Shown here piece after piece: positions 21,965-33,606 of a stretch of DNA of 64,000 nt. A program made the position numbers and the translations under genes. The first letter of the stretch is position 1; each line of letters starts with the position of its first letter. Source of the stretch: Molanna angustata (Eukaryota; Arthropoda; Insecta; Trichoptera; Molannidae); contig OY754978.1 in NCBI GenBank assembly GCA_963576475.1, positions 19,351,678-19,415,677 of the forward strand. Direction: 5' to 3'. Under the pieces are notes generated by a model, which was not told the DNA's origin, ran no database searches, and saw only the letters and a program-made list of their open reading frames with translations.

Positions 21965-22165
21965 AAACACATCCTTGCACTATGCGCAAGGGTTGAGTAT
22001 ATTACTATTAGCAAATTCTTCCAACCAACCAGAGCTTCCAGCCCAATGAAGAAATATGAGTGAGATTTTAATAAAAAATAATTTTTTCTCTGCTGGGGAT
22101 CGAACCCAGGATGTTCGCACAGAAACCAAACGGCTAACCAACTGTCCCACGGTGTTCAGCCTTCT
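21965..22165 (-). repeat. tRNA-derived SINE (type S1)
   Basis: The minus strand has an A box TGGGACAGTTGGTTAGCC (22132-22149), a B box TGGGTTCGATCCC (22095-22107), a body GGGCTGGAAGCTCTGG and GTTGGTTGGAAGAATTTGC, and a terminal GCAAGGATGTG. It preserves the CTCTGGTTGGTTGGAAGAA block identical to LINE family E. Confidence 0.8.
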
Positions 22166-22295
22166 TCTGCAAACCTTAAAAAGATTTATAACATATATTT
22201 TAACCTAAATATGTACAAATGTTTGTAAATTAACAATAAATAAATAGATAAATAAAAGAATAAATAAAAAAATATGTATATAAATAATTAATATT

Positions 22296-22475
22296 TTTAT
22301 TGACAGATCGTCCTGTAGGTGCCTCGAGTTCCTGGTTCTTCTACAATATCCCTACTCCGTCTCTATTGAGATGTTGAAAAAATGTTTGTCAATAAAAATA
22401 TCATTTGATTCCCGAAAGGGAAAAAATCCAATGTTGGCGTATACATATGCAATTAAAAAAAAGAATATTCGACTT
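22296..22475 (-). mobile_element. family-A MITE, partial
   Basis: It contains CCTGTAGGTGCCTCGAGTTC, CTGGTTCTTCTACAATATCC, TTTGTCAATAAAAATATCA and GAAAGGGAAAAAATCCAATG, ending GCAATT...GAATATTCGA. It matches one half of the palindromic copy at 2.4 kb. Confidence 0.7.
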
Positions 22476-22660
22476 ATAAATAATTCAATAAATAAATAAA
22501 GAAAGAAAAAAAATAAATACATAAATAAAGAAAGAAAAAAATAAATATATAGATAGTAAATAAATAATTAAATTAACAAATAAAGAAATAAATATAAATT
22601 TATATACCCATTGTAAATATATTGAAAACTGTTGGTTTTGTATATCAATAAATAAAAATA
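22476..22660. repeat. A/T-rich low-complexity (AAATAAATA)n tract
   Basis: Degenerate AAATAAATA and GAAAGAAAA runs, probably merged LINE tails. Lysine/leucine-rich frames across it are artefacts. Confidence 0.6.
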
Positions 22661-22870
22661 AAATAAAAAAAATCCAAAGCAGTTTTGATATTCTGTCCAA
22701 GCAGGCCGATGGTCCGCGGGTCGCGAATTGAACTGCCCTGCTATACTCCATCTCTGCCCGCTCTCCGTACCGCGACATCCTGTAGGAAGTGCGAACTTAG
22801 GAATTCCGCCGTATGATTTGTGGCGGTGCTTATTGGTCCAAGGCATGGACCACCCTATACTACCCACCTA
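22661..22870 (-). other. GC-richer unassigned segment
   Basis: Minus-strand frames (for example GGIPKFALPTGCRGTESGQR) are more complex than the surroundings and look like old coding sequence, perhaps a transposon relic. I cannot name the family. Confidence 0.3.
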
Positions 22871-23682
22871 TAGAATTAATATTTTTATTAAAAATAAAAA
22901 CGATCTCTTCCAGTCACCCTGTTGTGTATGTGTAAGAAAGTAGTAGAGATAGCTTTCGAAATAGGAGAAGCAATAAGTTTAAAGTATTTTCTTGCATTGT
23001 TACTGTATATTTATTCCTGTCTATTATACCAGCAGCGTTTTGTACCTCGAATATTTCCCGTAAAAATGTAGCTTTTATGTCGCATGACGACGTAATAAAG
23101 AATATCCCGGTTTGAGGAGAACTTTTGCAAAAATATCATTCATTAACAATATTTTACGAAATATTTTATATTTATACAGTTGCGTTGTAAATATTCATCA
23201 CGACTTGAACATAATCTTAGTTACAAGTTTAAATTGTACCTACCTGTGATATATCTTCATGTCGACGGAGATTCCCGAATGTGTAGTCGGACGCATTCGA
23301 TATATTGAATGAATAGCGCGTCTTTCTTTGGCCCAGGGCGAAACCCTAAACACAGTGTTCATCGTGTAATATTAATAGTATATATTTGCGTGCATTATTT
23401 TGAGTATCATATATTTTATATTGTAAATTGTATTTATATTTTGGAATGTGAATAAAGTCAACTTTGAATCATATTCTAGACTAATTACTCACATACTTAT
23501 CACTACCCATATTTTTATGGGACAAGGACCCCAAACAAGAAAAGTTTGGTATTAGGGTTCATAGCAGTTACAATAACTAAATAATTAATACGATAATGAG
23601 TAAATAAAATCAATATAAGGTATCAACATCACACAATAATTTATGTATTTATAATTGTCTCCCCAATACTAAAGAACCGTAT
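22871..23682. other. mostly unassigned; possible LINE tail near 23.4 kb
   Basis: GGAATGTGAATAAAGTC at 23440-23460 resembles a retroposon polyadenylation end. Otherwise nothing recognised. Confidence 0.35.
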
Positions 23683-23935
23683 TTTCGAATATTTTTATTA
23701 TTGCATATGCGCAAACATTGGATTTTTTTCCCTGTCGGGAGTCAAAGGTATTTTTTAACAGATTTTTAATTATCTCAATAGAGACGAAGTTGGAATATTT
23801 ACTGTAGGAGAACCGGGAAATCAAGGCACCTACAGGGCTTACGACCTGTCATCGGCTGGTTTACGTGATCACTTTATGCGCTTGCGCAACGTTCACCAAT
23901 TATGCCTTTTTAATGAGATCCCTATCAATTCAATT
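23683..23935 (+). mobile_element. family-A MITE
   Basis: It starts CGAATATTTTTATTATTGCA and TATGCGCAAACATTGG, then the body GACGAAGTTGG, CAAGGCACCTACAGGGCTTA, CGACCTGTCATCGGCTGGTT and GCGCTTGCGCAACGTTCACC. It is close to the 52.0-kb copy. The far terminus is missing or diverged. Confidence 0.75.
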
Positions 23936-24052
23936 TTGAAAGTTCTATATATTGTAATACTGAAATTCTTTTCGCTTCAAAATAAGGAATTTTTACTACA
24001 GCCATCTATGTGTGAAATTATGAACAACATTCTTATTATTTTTTATTTATTT

Positions 24053-24318
24053 TTGTTGTAACGCCATCTATTGAGAGAATTGGTTTTTTGTAAATAATGA
24101 GAGCAACAATTCTTATACCTGAGGTGACAAATGCATTTTTCGCAAAGAAGTTACCCCTGAATTGCGCCAGACTTATAAGGTCATTTTTGTCTTATTTACC
24201 TACTTGTACCAATGTGTAAGTAATCGAATATTTTTATTATTGCATATGTGCAAACATTGGATTTTTTTCCCTGTCGGGAGTCAAAGTCCCATTCTCTCAA
24301 TAGATGGCGTTACAATAA
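24053..24318. repeat. inverted repeat flanking a family-A terminus
   Basis: TTGTTGTAACGCCATCTATT and GAGAGAATTGG (24053-24083) face their complement at 24288-24316. Between them lies a second copy of the family-A end (24226-24287, CGAATATTTTTATTATTGCA), in direct orientation with the one at 23683. Confidence 0.7.
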
Positions 24319-24736
24319 TCGAATATTTTTATGCAATAATAATATTTATATCAATGATGCAGGTGTGTGGCTTTCATTCTCTGTATGAATTACGACGTCG
24401 CCGTTTATATTCAAAACAATTTCAATAAATTTGATCGTCCCGGTAGCCCCATGCAGATGGTCGAGTGAATATCTGTGATACAGACGACTATGTGAGGGCA
24501 CCCGTCACGGTCACATTTATGAAAAAATAAAAATGGCTGAGGCAGAGATCTGCAACAATCCAGTGCGCTGTTTGAGGATTATTTATGGACCTTCACCCTA
24601 AACCCGCACTCTAGCGTGGATGGACGAGGGGATGAAAAAGGACCAAAAGATGAATACACTCCAGTCTGGAGAATCTAAAAAAATACGCATGTAACATAAA
24701 TGGAATATATTTCAGACGTAACAAAATATTCTCGTA
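24319..24736. other. unassigned, partly GC-richer
   Basis: 24430-24660 is less AT-rich than its flanks and may be old transposon coding sequence. No motif is identifiable. Confidence 0.35.
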
Positions 24737-25433
24737 TTAAGGGGGCATATGGACCTAAATACCCCGATTTGAAATCAAATTTCTCAAAATATGTTATACA
24801 GTATGTTTCTAAAAAAAATATGAGTCAACATTTTTCTAATCTTTGTGACGCAATTTTAAAATTCGGCATGAATCCATTTAAAAAAATATTTAAAATATCC
24901 TTATTATTTATTTATTTATTCAAAATCCACAATAACCATACAAAAAATAACAACAATACAATAGTGAAACATAGTAAACAAAAAATATGAAAAATAGACA
25001 ATTTAGTATAATTATGTTGGCACTGACAAAAATAATACAATCTATCAGTGATCAGTACCAACATCCAGTGGATAAGAACTATTCCACTAAACAGTGCTTG
25101 TGTCGGAATAGCTTTCTATTAATTTTAACTGACAGATTCCATACTTATGTATTTTATAGAGCATTTTTTATTTAAATAACTACATAATATTATATATTAT
25201 GTATCGTAGAGAAATAAATATTTTATGTGCTTACGGAGTGCATAAAAACAAAGTAAATGTTCATGATATTTTATTCATTTCAAGTCATGTTTGTTCTTAA
25301 AATGCAAAAAACAACAATTTTTGGGATTCTGATAGTTCTTCGCACGCGATTATTATCCTTAATAACACGTAACTTCATAGTGGATTAGGCGGTTTTAATA
25401 TATCATGTTTTCAGTCACTAGATGCCCTCTTAA
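24737..25433. mobile_element. candidate TTAA-flanked MITE
   Basis: TTAA at 24737-24740 and 25430-25433 flanks 689 bp. The inside ends are GGGGGCATATGGACC on the left and, inverted, GAGGGCATCTAGTGACTG on the right. The length is close to the 683-bp element at 11.1 kb, but the ends differ and the inverted match is short. The small frames inside have no domain. Confidence 0.5.
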
Positions 25434-26035
25434 GAGTTCTCCTTAACTCCTTTAAAATATCAAATTTGGACACTTTTAAGTGTTGAAGTGAATAAAACTA
25501 ATTTGTATGAATGAATAAATTATGAATTTCTGGTGTTTCGTAGATATTTGTAAATAAGAACTAGCCAATTCTTTCAAAGCTTCAACACATTAAGAATTTG
25601 TGGGGATCCGTAGATTTATAATGAATGTTCATCAGAATTAGTTAAGTAAAAGACTTACAGATATGAAAGATGCTTTAGAAATGTATTTTTTGTCAATCAA
25701 TGCAGTACAAATTTGTGAAGTTTTGATGATATCTAGATATTTGATTTCATTTCTTTTGGTGTGTTGGATAGTGCTAGACGGTTACTCATTTGTCTTGGAT
25801 TCTAATCCTGCTTCAAAAAAATTCGTTCAACATATAGAATATAGAACAAGTATATTTAACTAAGTTTAGTGCATGTATAGGTACTTGTTAAGGATTAATT
25901 CATTCCTTATAAACGCAGGTTCAAGAAAAATATTCAAATACTAATGTGTTTCATATAGACAAAATAATCGTTCTCAAATCACAACTAGGAAACAGAAAGG
26001 TAGGTAAAAACAAATGAATACGTTAGGAATTAATT
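25434..26035. other. no recognised feature
   Basis: AT-rich. A B-box-like ATTCTAATCCTGCTTC near 25800 may be a SINE remnant. Nothing else. Confidence 0.4.
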
Positions 26036-26289
26036 CTTCTTCTTCGATGGCTATACAGCACACATCGAGCTTTGGCCTCCATAAACCCTTACCTCCAACT
26101 CCTCCTGTCATCCGCTGCGGTCCTCCAATTCTCTGTTCGTGGCAACTGGGTTGCGCCCTTCCTAAATTCAGCCTCCCATCGTAGTCTTGGCCAGCCCACC
26201 TTCTTTCTTCTTCTCGAATGTCCCTCCAGAACCGTTGTGGGTACCCGTGATAACGGCATTCTCGGAAATTTGTAGGATATTAATTTCAA
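26036..26289 (-). pseudogene. LINE polymerase C-terminal tail
   Basis: The minus strand reads VLEGHSRRRKKVGWPRLRWE, then AEFRKGATQLPRTENWRTAA and DDRRSWR, a stop, and an end near CATCGAAGAAGAAG. G-PRLRW-----R...NWR--A-DR--WR is the common LINE polymerase end. Confidence 0.65.
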
Positions 26290-27739
26290 GTTTCAAGAGA
26301 TTTCAATTTAGGGACTTTGGAGGAATTAACCATGAATATTTTAAACATCTATTTTTTCAATTGAATATTTCAATAAAACTAAAATTTTTGAGATCTAAAT
26401 AGACGTAATATTTTCAGGTTTTCTTAGCAATGTGTGACGTAAATCGGTGGATGTTAACCCAGATATTGTGGGTGCAGGGATTTCGAAAGGGGAAAGTCTA
26501 CAAACCTAACACATCGCACAATTATGTTGAGTTAAGAATGGAAATATTTTCTTAATTTCATTTATATCCCGTTGCGCGAGAGAAGTATTCAAAGGGACGA
26601 GAAACGCGACCCAAATATGGCGGGAAAATATGAAGGAATAGAAAAACCTGTTTTTTTTTTTCCTTTCTTTACTTCCTCCTCAACGTTTATTGCCTACGTA
26701 GGAAACGGGTATAAGCATTTTTCTGGAATGTGCATAGCGCTTTTTTTATATCGGACATTCCTTTTTGTTTCAATTTTCCCTTTCATTTTGAAATATACCG
26801 CCCTTGCCCGTTTTCTCACCGTATCCAAAGCCTTCGAAATATTCTTTTATGCGAAATAATATTCACCGTCGCCTCCTCTTTTTTATAGGTTTTTTGTTAT
26901 ATTATTCTTATTATGCTCGGGGACTGTTTTCGTTTTTATTGCACCGGGGATTCGCGTCATGCTGTAAATGTTCACTATTTTAATGGACCCTCAACCACAG
27001 GAAGGAAATGACTTATTGAATTATGTTGTGTTTGAATTTTCGGGTCGGTTTGTCCTTATCTTTGGATATTTTTCCACGTTCAATTGAGTAGCACGATTTT
27101 GTCAATATTTTCGGACATGACCTTGTGGAGCATTAAAATATATTTATAATGCTAAAGTTGTTGAGTTGTGTTTTTTTTTTAATTTACATATTTCAGTAAC
27201 AGCAAATACATATTTCACAAATGAATGGATTTTATAGGCACATATAACATACAAGTACAAGTTATATTGAAATAATGTTAAAATCTGCCATTTTCACCTA
27301 TATGTACAAAGGAAACGCAACCACTCCCATAAACATCGAAAACTTTGCTATCTCTCGCACTATATTATGTAAGTCAATGTGAGTAATCACAAATAAATTA
27401 ATTAGTTAACTACATATTATATGTTGGTAACTTTGAGATGTTTACTTTTCAGATTCCTATGTACCTTCTGTGAAATTGATAGCTACATACCCTTAATATA
27501 GATACTTCAATCACAGGTGAGTTGTACTTCAAACTTGCGTGCAACTATATAGCAATGTTGTCTTACGTCAGCTAGTTGAAATCTATGTTTAACTTTAAGG
27601 GTTATCATCTGCAGTATTTGCCACAGGTAGGGTGGCAAAATACACATTAGGTAACCCTTTCCCTCGCAAACTATGTTTGGAAATTTATCTACCGATACAG
27701 CAGTTATAATTTCTATTCGAAGCCATAATTGCTTTACTT
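26290..27739. other. no recognised feature
   Basis: AT-rich. The frame at 26572-26859 is phenylalanine-rich with no domain. No gene is supported. Confidence 0.5.
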
Positions 27740-28075
27740 CCTTAACGATGTCGACTCATCAAGGCCATTATACATAGATGGTTTTGCCACATGGAGAGAA
27801 TGAACGAAGAACGCCTGACGTCGAAAATAATATACAAAACGGACATGAATGGCATGAGATGGCCGGGCTATCCAAGAAAAGGATGGCTCGATCATGTGAA
27901 CGAAATTCTGAAAAAGAAAACAAAACTTAGTAACTTGAACAGCAAACGAACATATATGAGACGCTGTATGCATGTTGATGAGACAATCGATGCGTGCAAG
28001 ATAAAAAAAATATGGGGTTCGGTTCTGCCCATTGCAAACCCCAGCCAGCCCCCTAGAGACATGGCGTGGTGGGTT
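27740..28075 (+). pseudogene. LINE family H, C-terminal fragment
   Basis: The frame reads RMNEERLTSKI, later GYPRKGWLDHVNEILKK, RTYMRRCMHVDETIDACKIK and, near the end, PRDMAWW. It aligns over its whole length with the copy at 57.15 kb. The upstream part is truncated. Confidence 0.75.
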
Positions 28076-30296
28076 GTATTAATTAAATTAAATATTATCC
28101 GGATAAAAAGATTTATATGTTTGCTTTGAGATAGACAAAAGTACAAAAGTGTTAGGGATAAAAAACATTGTTTGATATTTTATCCCTGTGTAAATGATTA
28201 GCAAAACTTAACACAGAATCCTGATAAACCATCTCATCCCATCTTCACACACTTGCCTGCTTATTGCTCCAATATCTTCATCTATAGGGAGTGGTACTTC
28301 CATGACAATTCGTTCAGAATATTTGAAAAGGATAATTTGTGAAATATATCAATACATTATCTTTCAAATATTAAACGAGTTTATTATATGGAATCAAATT
28401 AAAACAATCTATTTAATAGCATTAAATAATAAGCATAGTGATTCATATAACTCATTGATTTCGATTATGTAGGTACCTAAATATGAATTGTAAGATGCAT
28501 GTGGATTTCATTTTTAAACAAAATATGTAGTTATAACTTGACCACATTGATTTGTAGAGTAAACAAGAATGTATAAGCATCCATAGAATTACATAATTTT
28601 ATGTATTACAAATACAATAAATGACGTTTATCACTGTTTATTTTTTAATCATTAAATTTTTACATTTATTAACTTCTTACATAAAACTAAATAAAAATAA
28701 AGTACTGCATCAGAACAGACTCTTCTAGAGAGGCAGTCAATTTTTAAATAGGAACACCATTGTACAGAATATGTTCATTTATAAAAAAATTTAATATAAT
28801 ATATTTTTTGTACTTTATAATAACTTGTGAATAATGGAAATAAATAGGTAATTAAATTTTGAATAAAAAAAATCACATAGATTCATAGATTTTTTGCTTT
28901 CATACTGCCAATTTGAAATACAGATGTTTTAAATTCAATAACAGAACATGTTAATGAAAAAAATGTTGTGAAATGTTACTAAAAACAATTTGCAATACGT
29001 GAAAAGAAAACTTTTTACCCCTTGATGAATGATGTTTAATGTCATAGATCAGAGCTTATGACTTTTGAACTTAAAAATTTAATGAATAAGGGTCGAATTT
29101 TGACCCTTTTTTACTTTTGAATTTGTTCTTTTTCCGGAGGAAAAAATACTGTTCGGAGATATAATCATGATATTGTAATGTGATGTATCTATATAGAAAT
29201 CGAATTATTTTACGTGAGTAACAAACAACACGTACCTATGTACATAGATTCTTTGATTAAATTTATTAAGTACTTCTTTGTTGATTTAGTGGGCTATGCA
29301 TGGTATAGCCCAATGGTGGATCGCTGATTAAACTGTCTAGCTCCCGTAATAAGATTTGCTTTGTATACTAAAAGCTGCTGAATTTCAAAGAGACTTTTTG
29401 ACAGGTAAAAAGTGCCTAGCATTATATTATACATAGTACCTACCTCCCTACGTAAGAGCGGCAGCTATCTTGGCCGATGTTCAGTATTCCAGCCGTTCTC
29501 TCATACTGCTCAGCTCAACTAATATACCTATACAAGGGAGAGAGTGAGAGGGTCTTTGTTAAGCAAATTACAAGCTAGTTTAGAGCAGCTTGCCGCTTAC
29601 ATATAACTCTTTGAACCATGGAAACTTTTATACAACGTTGATGGATAAACAAGCTTTATGATTCTTATGGTTTCATGAGAATTTTCTTAGCTAAAGTTTA
29701 ATTCACAGAATTTCAGAGACTGGATGGGTCCTTAGCCTTCGTTTGAATGGAAAATAACTTAGCCGTGTGGAAGGAGATAATATACAACTAGATAAGTATA
29801 TTTCATCTGAGAAGAAATTAAACATTATATAAACACACTGAAAAAAATCTCAGACACTATCTGGGGTCTTTTTGAGTATTTTTCTTAGTTTTAATTACGT
29901 AATTGTTTATTATTGTAAATATTTTAAAGTTTTATAATATATATTTTAAAAGTTTATTAAATTTTGTGTTGCATTAAGAAATTATATTCTTTAAACAGTA
30001 TTCCTGCTGCTTCTATTATAAGTATTTTTATCTGTCTTTTATAAATGACATTTGTTGAATCACTTAAAATCAAATTAAATATAAAATTGCTATAGTTTTT
30101 AGTCAATGTTTGACATTTGTAAATACATTTATTTATCACAATATTTTTTCAGGTTCCTATGAGTATAATTTTTTGGGTTCACCAATATATTATTTTGCAC
30201 AAACATTTCCATGAACCTGTGTTATATTTTTGTCTTATTTATATTTTCAATGAAAACGAAAAATTATTTATATTATCATATTAAATTTTTGTAAAG
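28076..30296. other. no recognised feature
   Basis: About 2.2 kb of AT-rich sequence without a gene or a repeat I could match. Frames are short and low in complexity. Confidence 0.5.
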
Positions 30297-30450
30297 CAAA
30301 TTGCACAAAGACAGGTTTATTGCCATAAAGCACTCTCTTATAATCAATTCAAGTGTGACGTTTAGTCATATAAAATAAATTCGCTATAGTAGCATTTAGT
30401 TACTAAGAAAAATATATGACAGAGTATTGATATACATAGTAATAAATTAT
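30297..30450 (-). repeat. LINE family-E-like 3' tail, diverged
   Basis: AAATTGCACAAAGACAGGTT and TATTGCCATAAAGCA resemble the 20.6-kb family-E tail (ACAAAGGCAGGTTTATTGCC). Confidence 0.45.
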
Positions 30451-30479
30451 GCATCATGAAAATGATTTTTACATACAAA

Positions 30480-30710
30480 TATACAAACATGCCATCACGC
30501 CATGTCTCTCACGGGGTAGGCAGAGAGCACTGAACACCACATTTTTCTACCTTGACACACATTCTTCGTCTCGTCGACATTCATACATCGTCTTATACAT
30601 GTCCACGCTTCTTACGTTTACATCTTTCAGAATATCGTTCACATGGTGGTGCCTCCGTTTTTTGTGCGCCATCGACCTCTTATTCCGTTCTTGTCAATTT
30701 TTTAAAATTA
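30480..30710 (-). pseudogene. LINE family H, C-terminal fragment
   Basis: The minus strand carries CIRRCMNVDETKNVCQDRKM, then WCSVLSAYPVRDMA and a stop, matching the end of the copy at 57.4 kb. The upstream part is frameshifted. Confidence 0.7.
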
Positions 30711-31369
30711 TTTTCAATATCAAAAATATCACGAAAACAATAAATATTGACAACTTTAGGGGTCAATTTCAAAATTGTATTTATAAAAAAGACATTTATT
30801 TAGAGGACAACATACAGCGTATAATAAATTTTGACTTTTAGTTTCTTTTCTTTCTTTCTTTTTTTACTTGCATTGTTACTGTTAGAATAAATAAATATGT
30901 ATATGATATAAAATAATATATAACTATGTATAAAATAAAGATGATTAGAGTAATATTAAATCCAATTACAGGTTGTCACTGCAGTTATTGTAGTATATTA
31001 ATATAAGTTGGGAATAGTTACATATTATGGTGAAATATTATGAAAATGATGTGTGAAATTGTATATATATATAAATGTGTGCAGTAAAGTGCTGAGTAAG
31101 ATTATGAGGATGAAATTTTAAATTTGATATTTTATTTTATTTTTATTTATATTATTTTTATTTATTTGGCTTTTCAACAGACTACAGAAAAGCGCAAATT
31201 ATACAAAAAAACATGGTTATATCAATTTAACAAGTACCTACTTAAAACGAATACATATTTTACATATTTTTTGAATGTGGGGGCGCTAAGTAAGTATATT
31301 ATGTCGAACTCTTGGAAATACCTATTGTATGTATTACAGATTCTGTACATTGTTGCATGTTGAGCATAG
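30711..31369. other. no recognised feature
   Basis: AT-rich. The frames at 30449-30841 and 31124-31363 have no domain. Confidence 0.45.
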
Positions 31370-31600
31370 TTAGTGTGCTGAGTGGGTTAGGTGGAAAAGA
31401 GGAGTGTGTCTAGTTCTACAGGTGTAGGTAGGGATGTTAAAAGATATATAATTTAAGAGAGCAAGAGAATCAATTTTATTATTAAGAATATTGTGGAGAA
31501 GCATCATATCAGATACTGTACGTAGTAAGTGTGTTCTATGACTGTACTTCTGTTGTCGAGTGAATTGACATTGCATGTTTGTTGATATTTATCCGTGTTC
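31370..31600 (-). pseudogene. CR1/Jockey-like LINE coding tail
   Basis: RTHLLRTVSDMMLLHNILNN, KIDSLALLNYISFNIPTYTC and RTRHTPLFHL align with the tails at 19.6 and 43.0 kb. Only the C-terminal region is present. Confidence 0.6.
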
Positions 31601-32502
31601 TCAAGAAATGGCGTATAAGAAGATAATAATATAAGAATTTTCTTATTAAACTTCACTTCTTAGCGATCCTTAGATCCTAACTTGATGTGTCTTCAGTTTT
31701 CATCTGTTTAAATTTCTTTACTGTGTGAGAAGGCAAGATATATATACTTTACCTTATCTAGATTCAGACAGTTTTTTCTATAAGAATGCACAGAATGAAA
31801 AATATAATGAAAATAAAACTGACTTAAAACTTTCAAAATTCTCAAATTGCTCAAATATGAATTCGCAACCTCATTTTGATACTTTACTAATATTATCATC
31901 AAAAACAATTTTTACTTACATAGCTACTTATTAAAAAAATACATTAAGCCCAAGCTATAATGTAGAAAAGAAATGGAAAACACTTTTCAAAATCTGATGT
32001 ACCTACAATGAATTTTGCTTATTATGTTTTGCTTTTTGCGAATGGTTGCATGTTCAAAACAATTGAAAAGTTCCAATTATTTTAATTCAATTTATCCTTA
32101 GCTGTGAATCAATATCAAGACACTGGCACAGAACTCAAATAATGACTTATCGCTATGTCACGACATTTTTGTCGAAAAACCCAATTATATCTTTGAAATT
32201 TATTTTAAGAGTGAAATAAAATTGCAAAAGTGCAATAAGTAGTCGGATATGGCCGACAACGGCCGATAAACTAGCAAGAAATCCAAACAAGTTCGGATTT
32301 GTCGAGCGTCGTCGATTATACTGGTGGACGAACCCTTTGTTTTAAACTGAAACAGAACTGTGTTAAATTGAATAATCGTGGGCCTCCTCAAGGTCCCATT
32401 CTACTTACGAATTCATACTCGAAGAATAATCACAAAGCTTTTAAAATATTGTGTTAAAGGTGTGTACCTACGTACGGTGCGGTACTTGTTTGATTCCAAA
32501 GA
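31601..32502. other. no recognised feature
   Basis: AT-rich; overlapping short frames on both strands at 31.7-31.9 kb without domains. Confidence 0.45.
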
Positions 32503-32727
32503 TTTATTTATTTAATTAAATGGCACTTGTAACCTCAAATGAAGGAACATTGGCCAGAGTCAAGTTTGTTACAAAATCGTGCATTTTTTAATTACAATAA
32601 AATAAACAACAAATTATAAAATATGTGGGAAACCAAAAAAAAAAAATATTAATAATTAATACTGAAATTAAAAATTTAAAAAGTTGTGAAAAAAGTTTTG
32701 TTTTTAAATGGGAAGTAGAAAATGAAA

Positions 32728-33606
32728 TCACAATTTGATGTTATTCTGTCTGATAAATTTTGTAAGAACATTAAGTATTTGAAATTTATTAAGGCTGAGT
32801 AAGGAGGTGATATTATGAGGAGGAAATATTTTAAATTTAATCAGATGTGTTAAAGATATTGGGAACTTGGATATAGGGCAATTGAAAAATATGTGATCCA
32901 AGCTGCCTTCTTCTTGGCCACATTGACAAAGAGATGAGTTCTTAATACCCAACCTTGCTAGGTGAGAAGGGGAACAGCAGTGTCCGAATCTCAATCGGCA
33001 TATGACGGAAGATTCATGTCTGCTACAACGAAATTTGGAAAACCATGGTTTGATGGGGATAAATTTTTGAATCGATGCATATCTTGAACCTTTTGAAATT
33101 GAAGATAAATTATAGTGTGTATTCCATTCATTCAACATATAAGAATGAACAAGAGGAAGGATGTCATGAATCAAATTAAATTTGTATCTGTGAGGATCAC
33201 CCGATGAAATAGCAAATCTAGCTAAATTATCAGCTCTCTCATTACCAATAATGCCACGGTGACCCGGAATCCAGGCAATAGCTATTTCGAGATCTTTTTT
33301 TTTCATATCAAAAATAATATTTTTAATATGCAATGACAGCCAATTGGCAGGGGAATCAAAAGGATTTTGTGAAATTGATTGTATAGAGCTTAGGGAATCA
33401 GAAAGAATCAACGTTTTCTTAAATTTAAATTGTTTAGCCATTTCAATTGCTTCGATAATGCCAATACATTCACCAGTAAAAACTGTAGAATAAGGAGGTA
33501 GTTGAATTAGTCTTGAGATCTGGATAGAGGGACAGTATACTGAAACACCAACATGCTCATTATCACTAATTTTGGAAGCATCGGTAAAGATAAAGAGTCC
33601 AATCAT
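32728..33606 (-). pseudogene. RNase H domain and Cys/His tail of LINE polymerase
   Basis: A 292-residue frame. RNase H catalytic residues are all visible: D9 (FTDAS), E46 (FTGECIGIIEAIEMA), D70 (ILSDS) and D126 (GNERADNLAR), with H117 in AWIPGHRGIIGN. Residues 215-250 give SLCQCGQEEGSLDHIFFNC, a zinc-binding-like end. The first Met is not a true start: the frame continues the RT block, and NKWNDWT joins LFIFTDAS through a one-base frameshift near 33580-33600. Confidence 0.85.

Noticed and set aside
22568..22943. ORFs around GC-richer 22.66-22.87 kb
   Set aside because: No motif, frames open on both strands, and flanks are LINE-tail low-complexity DNA.
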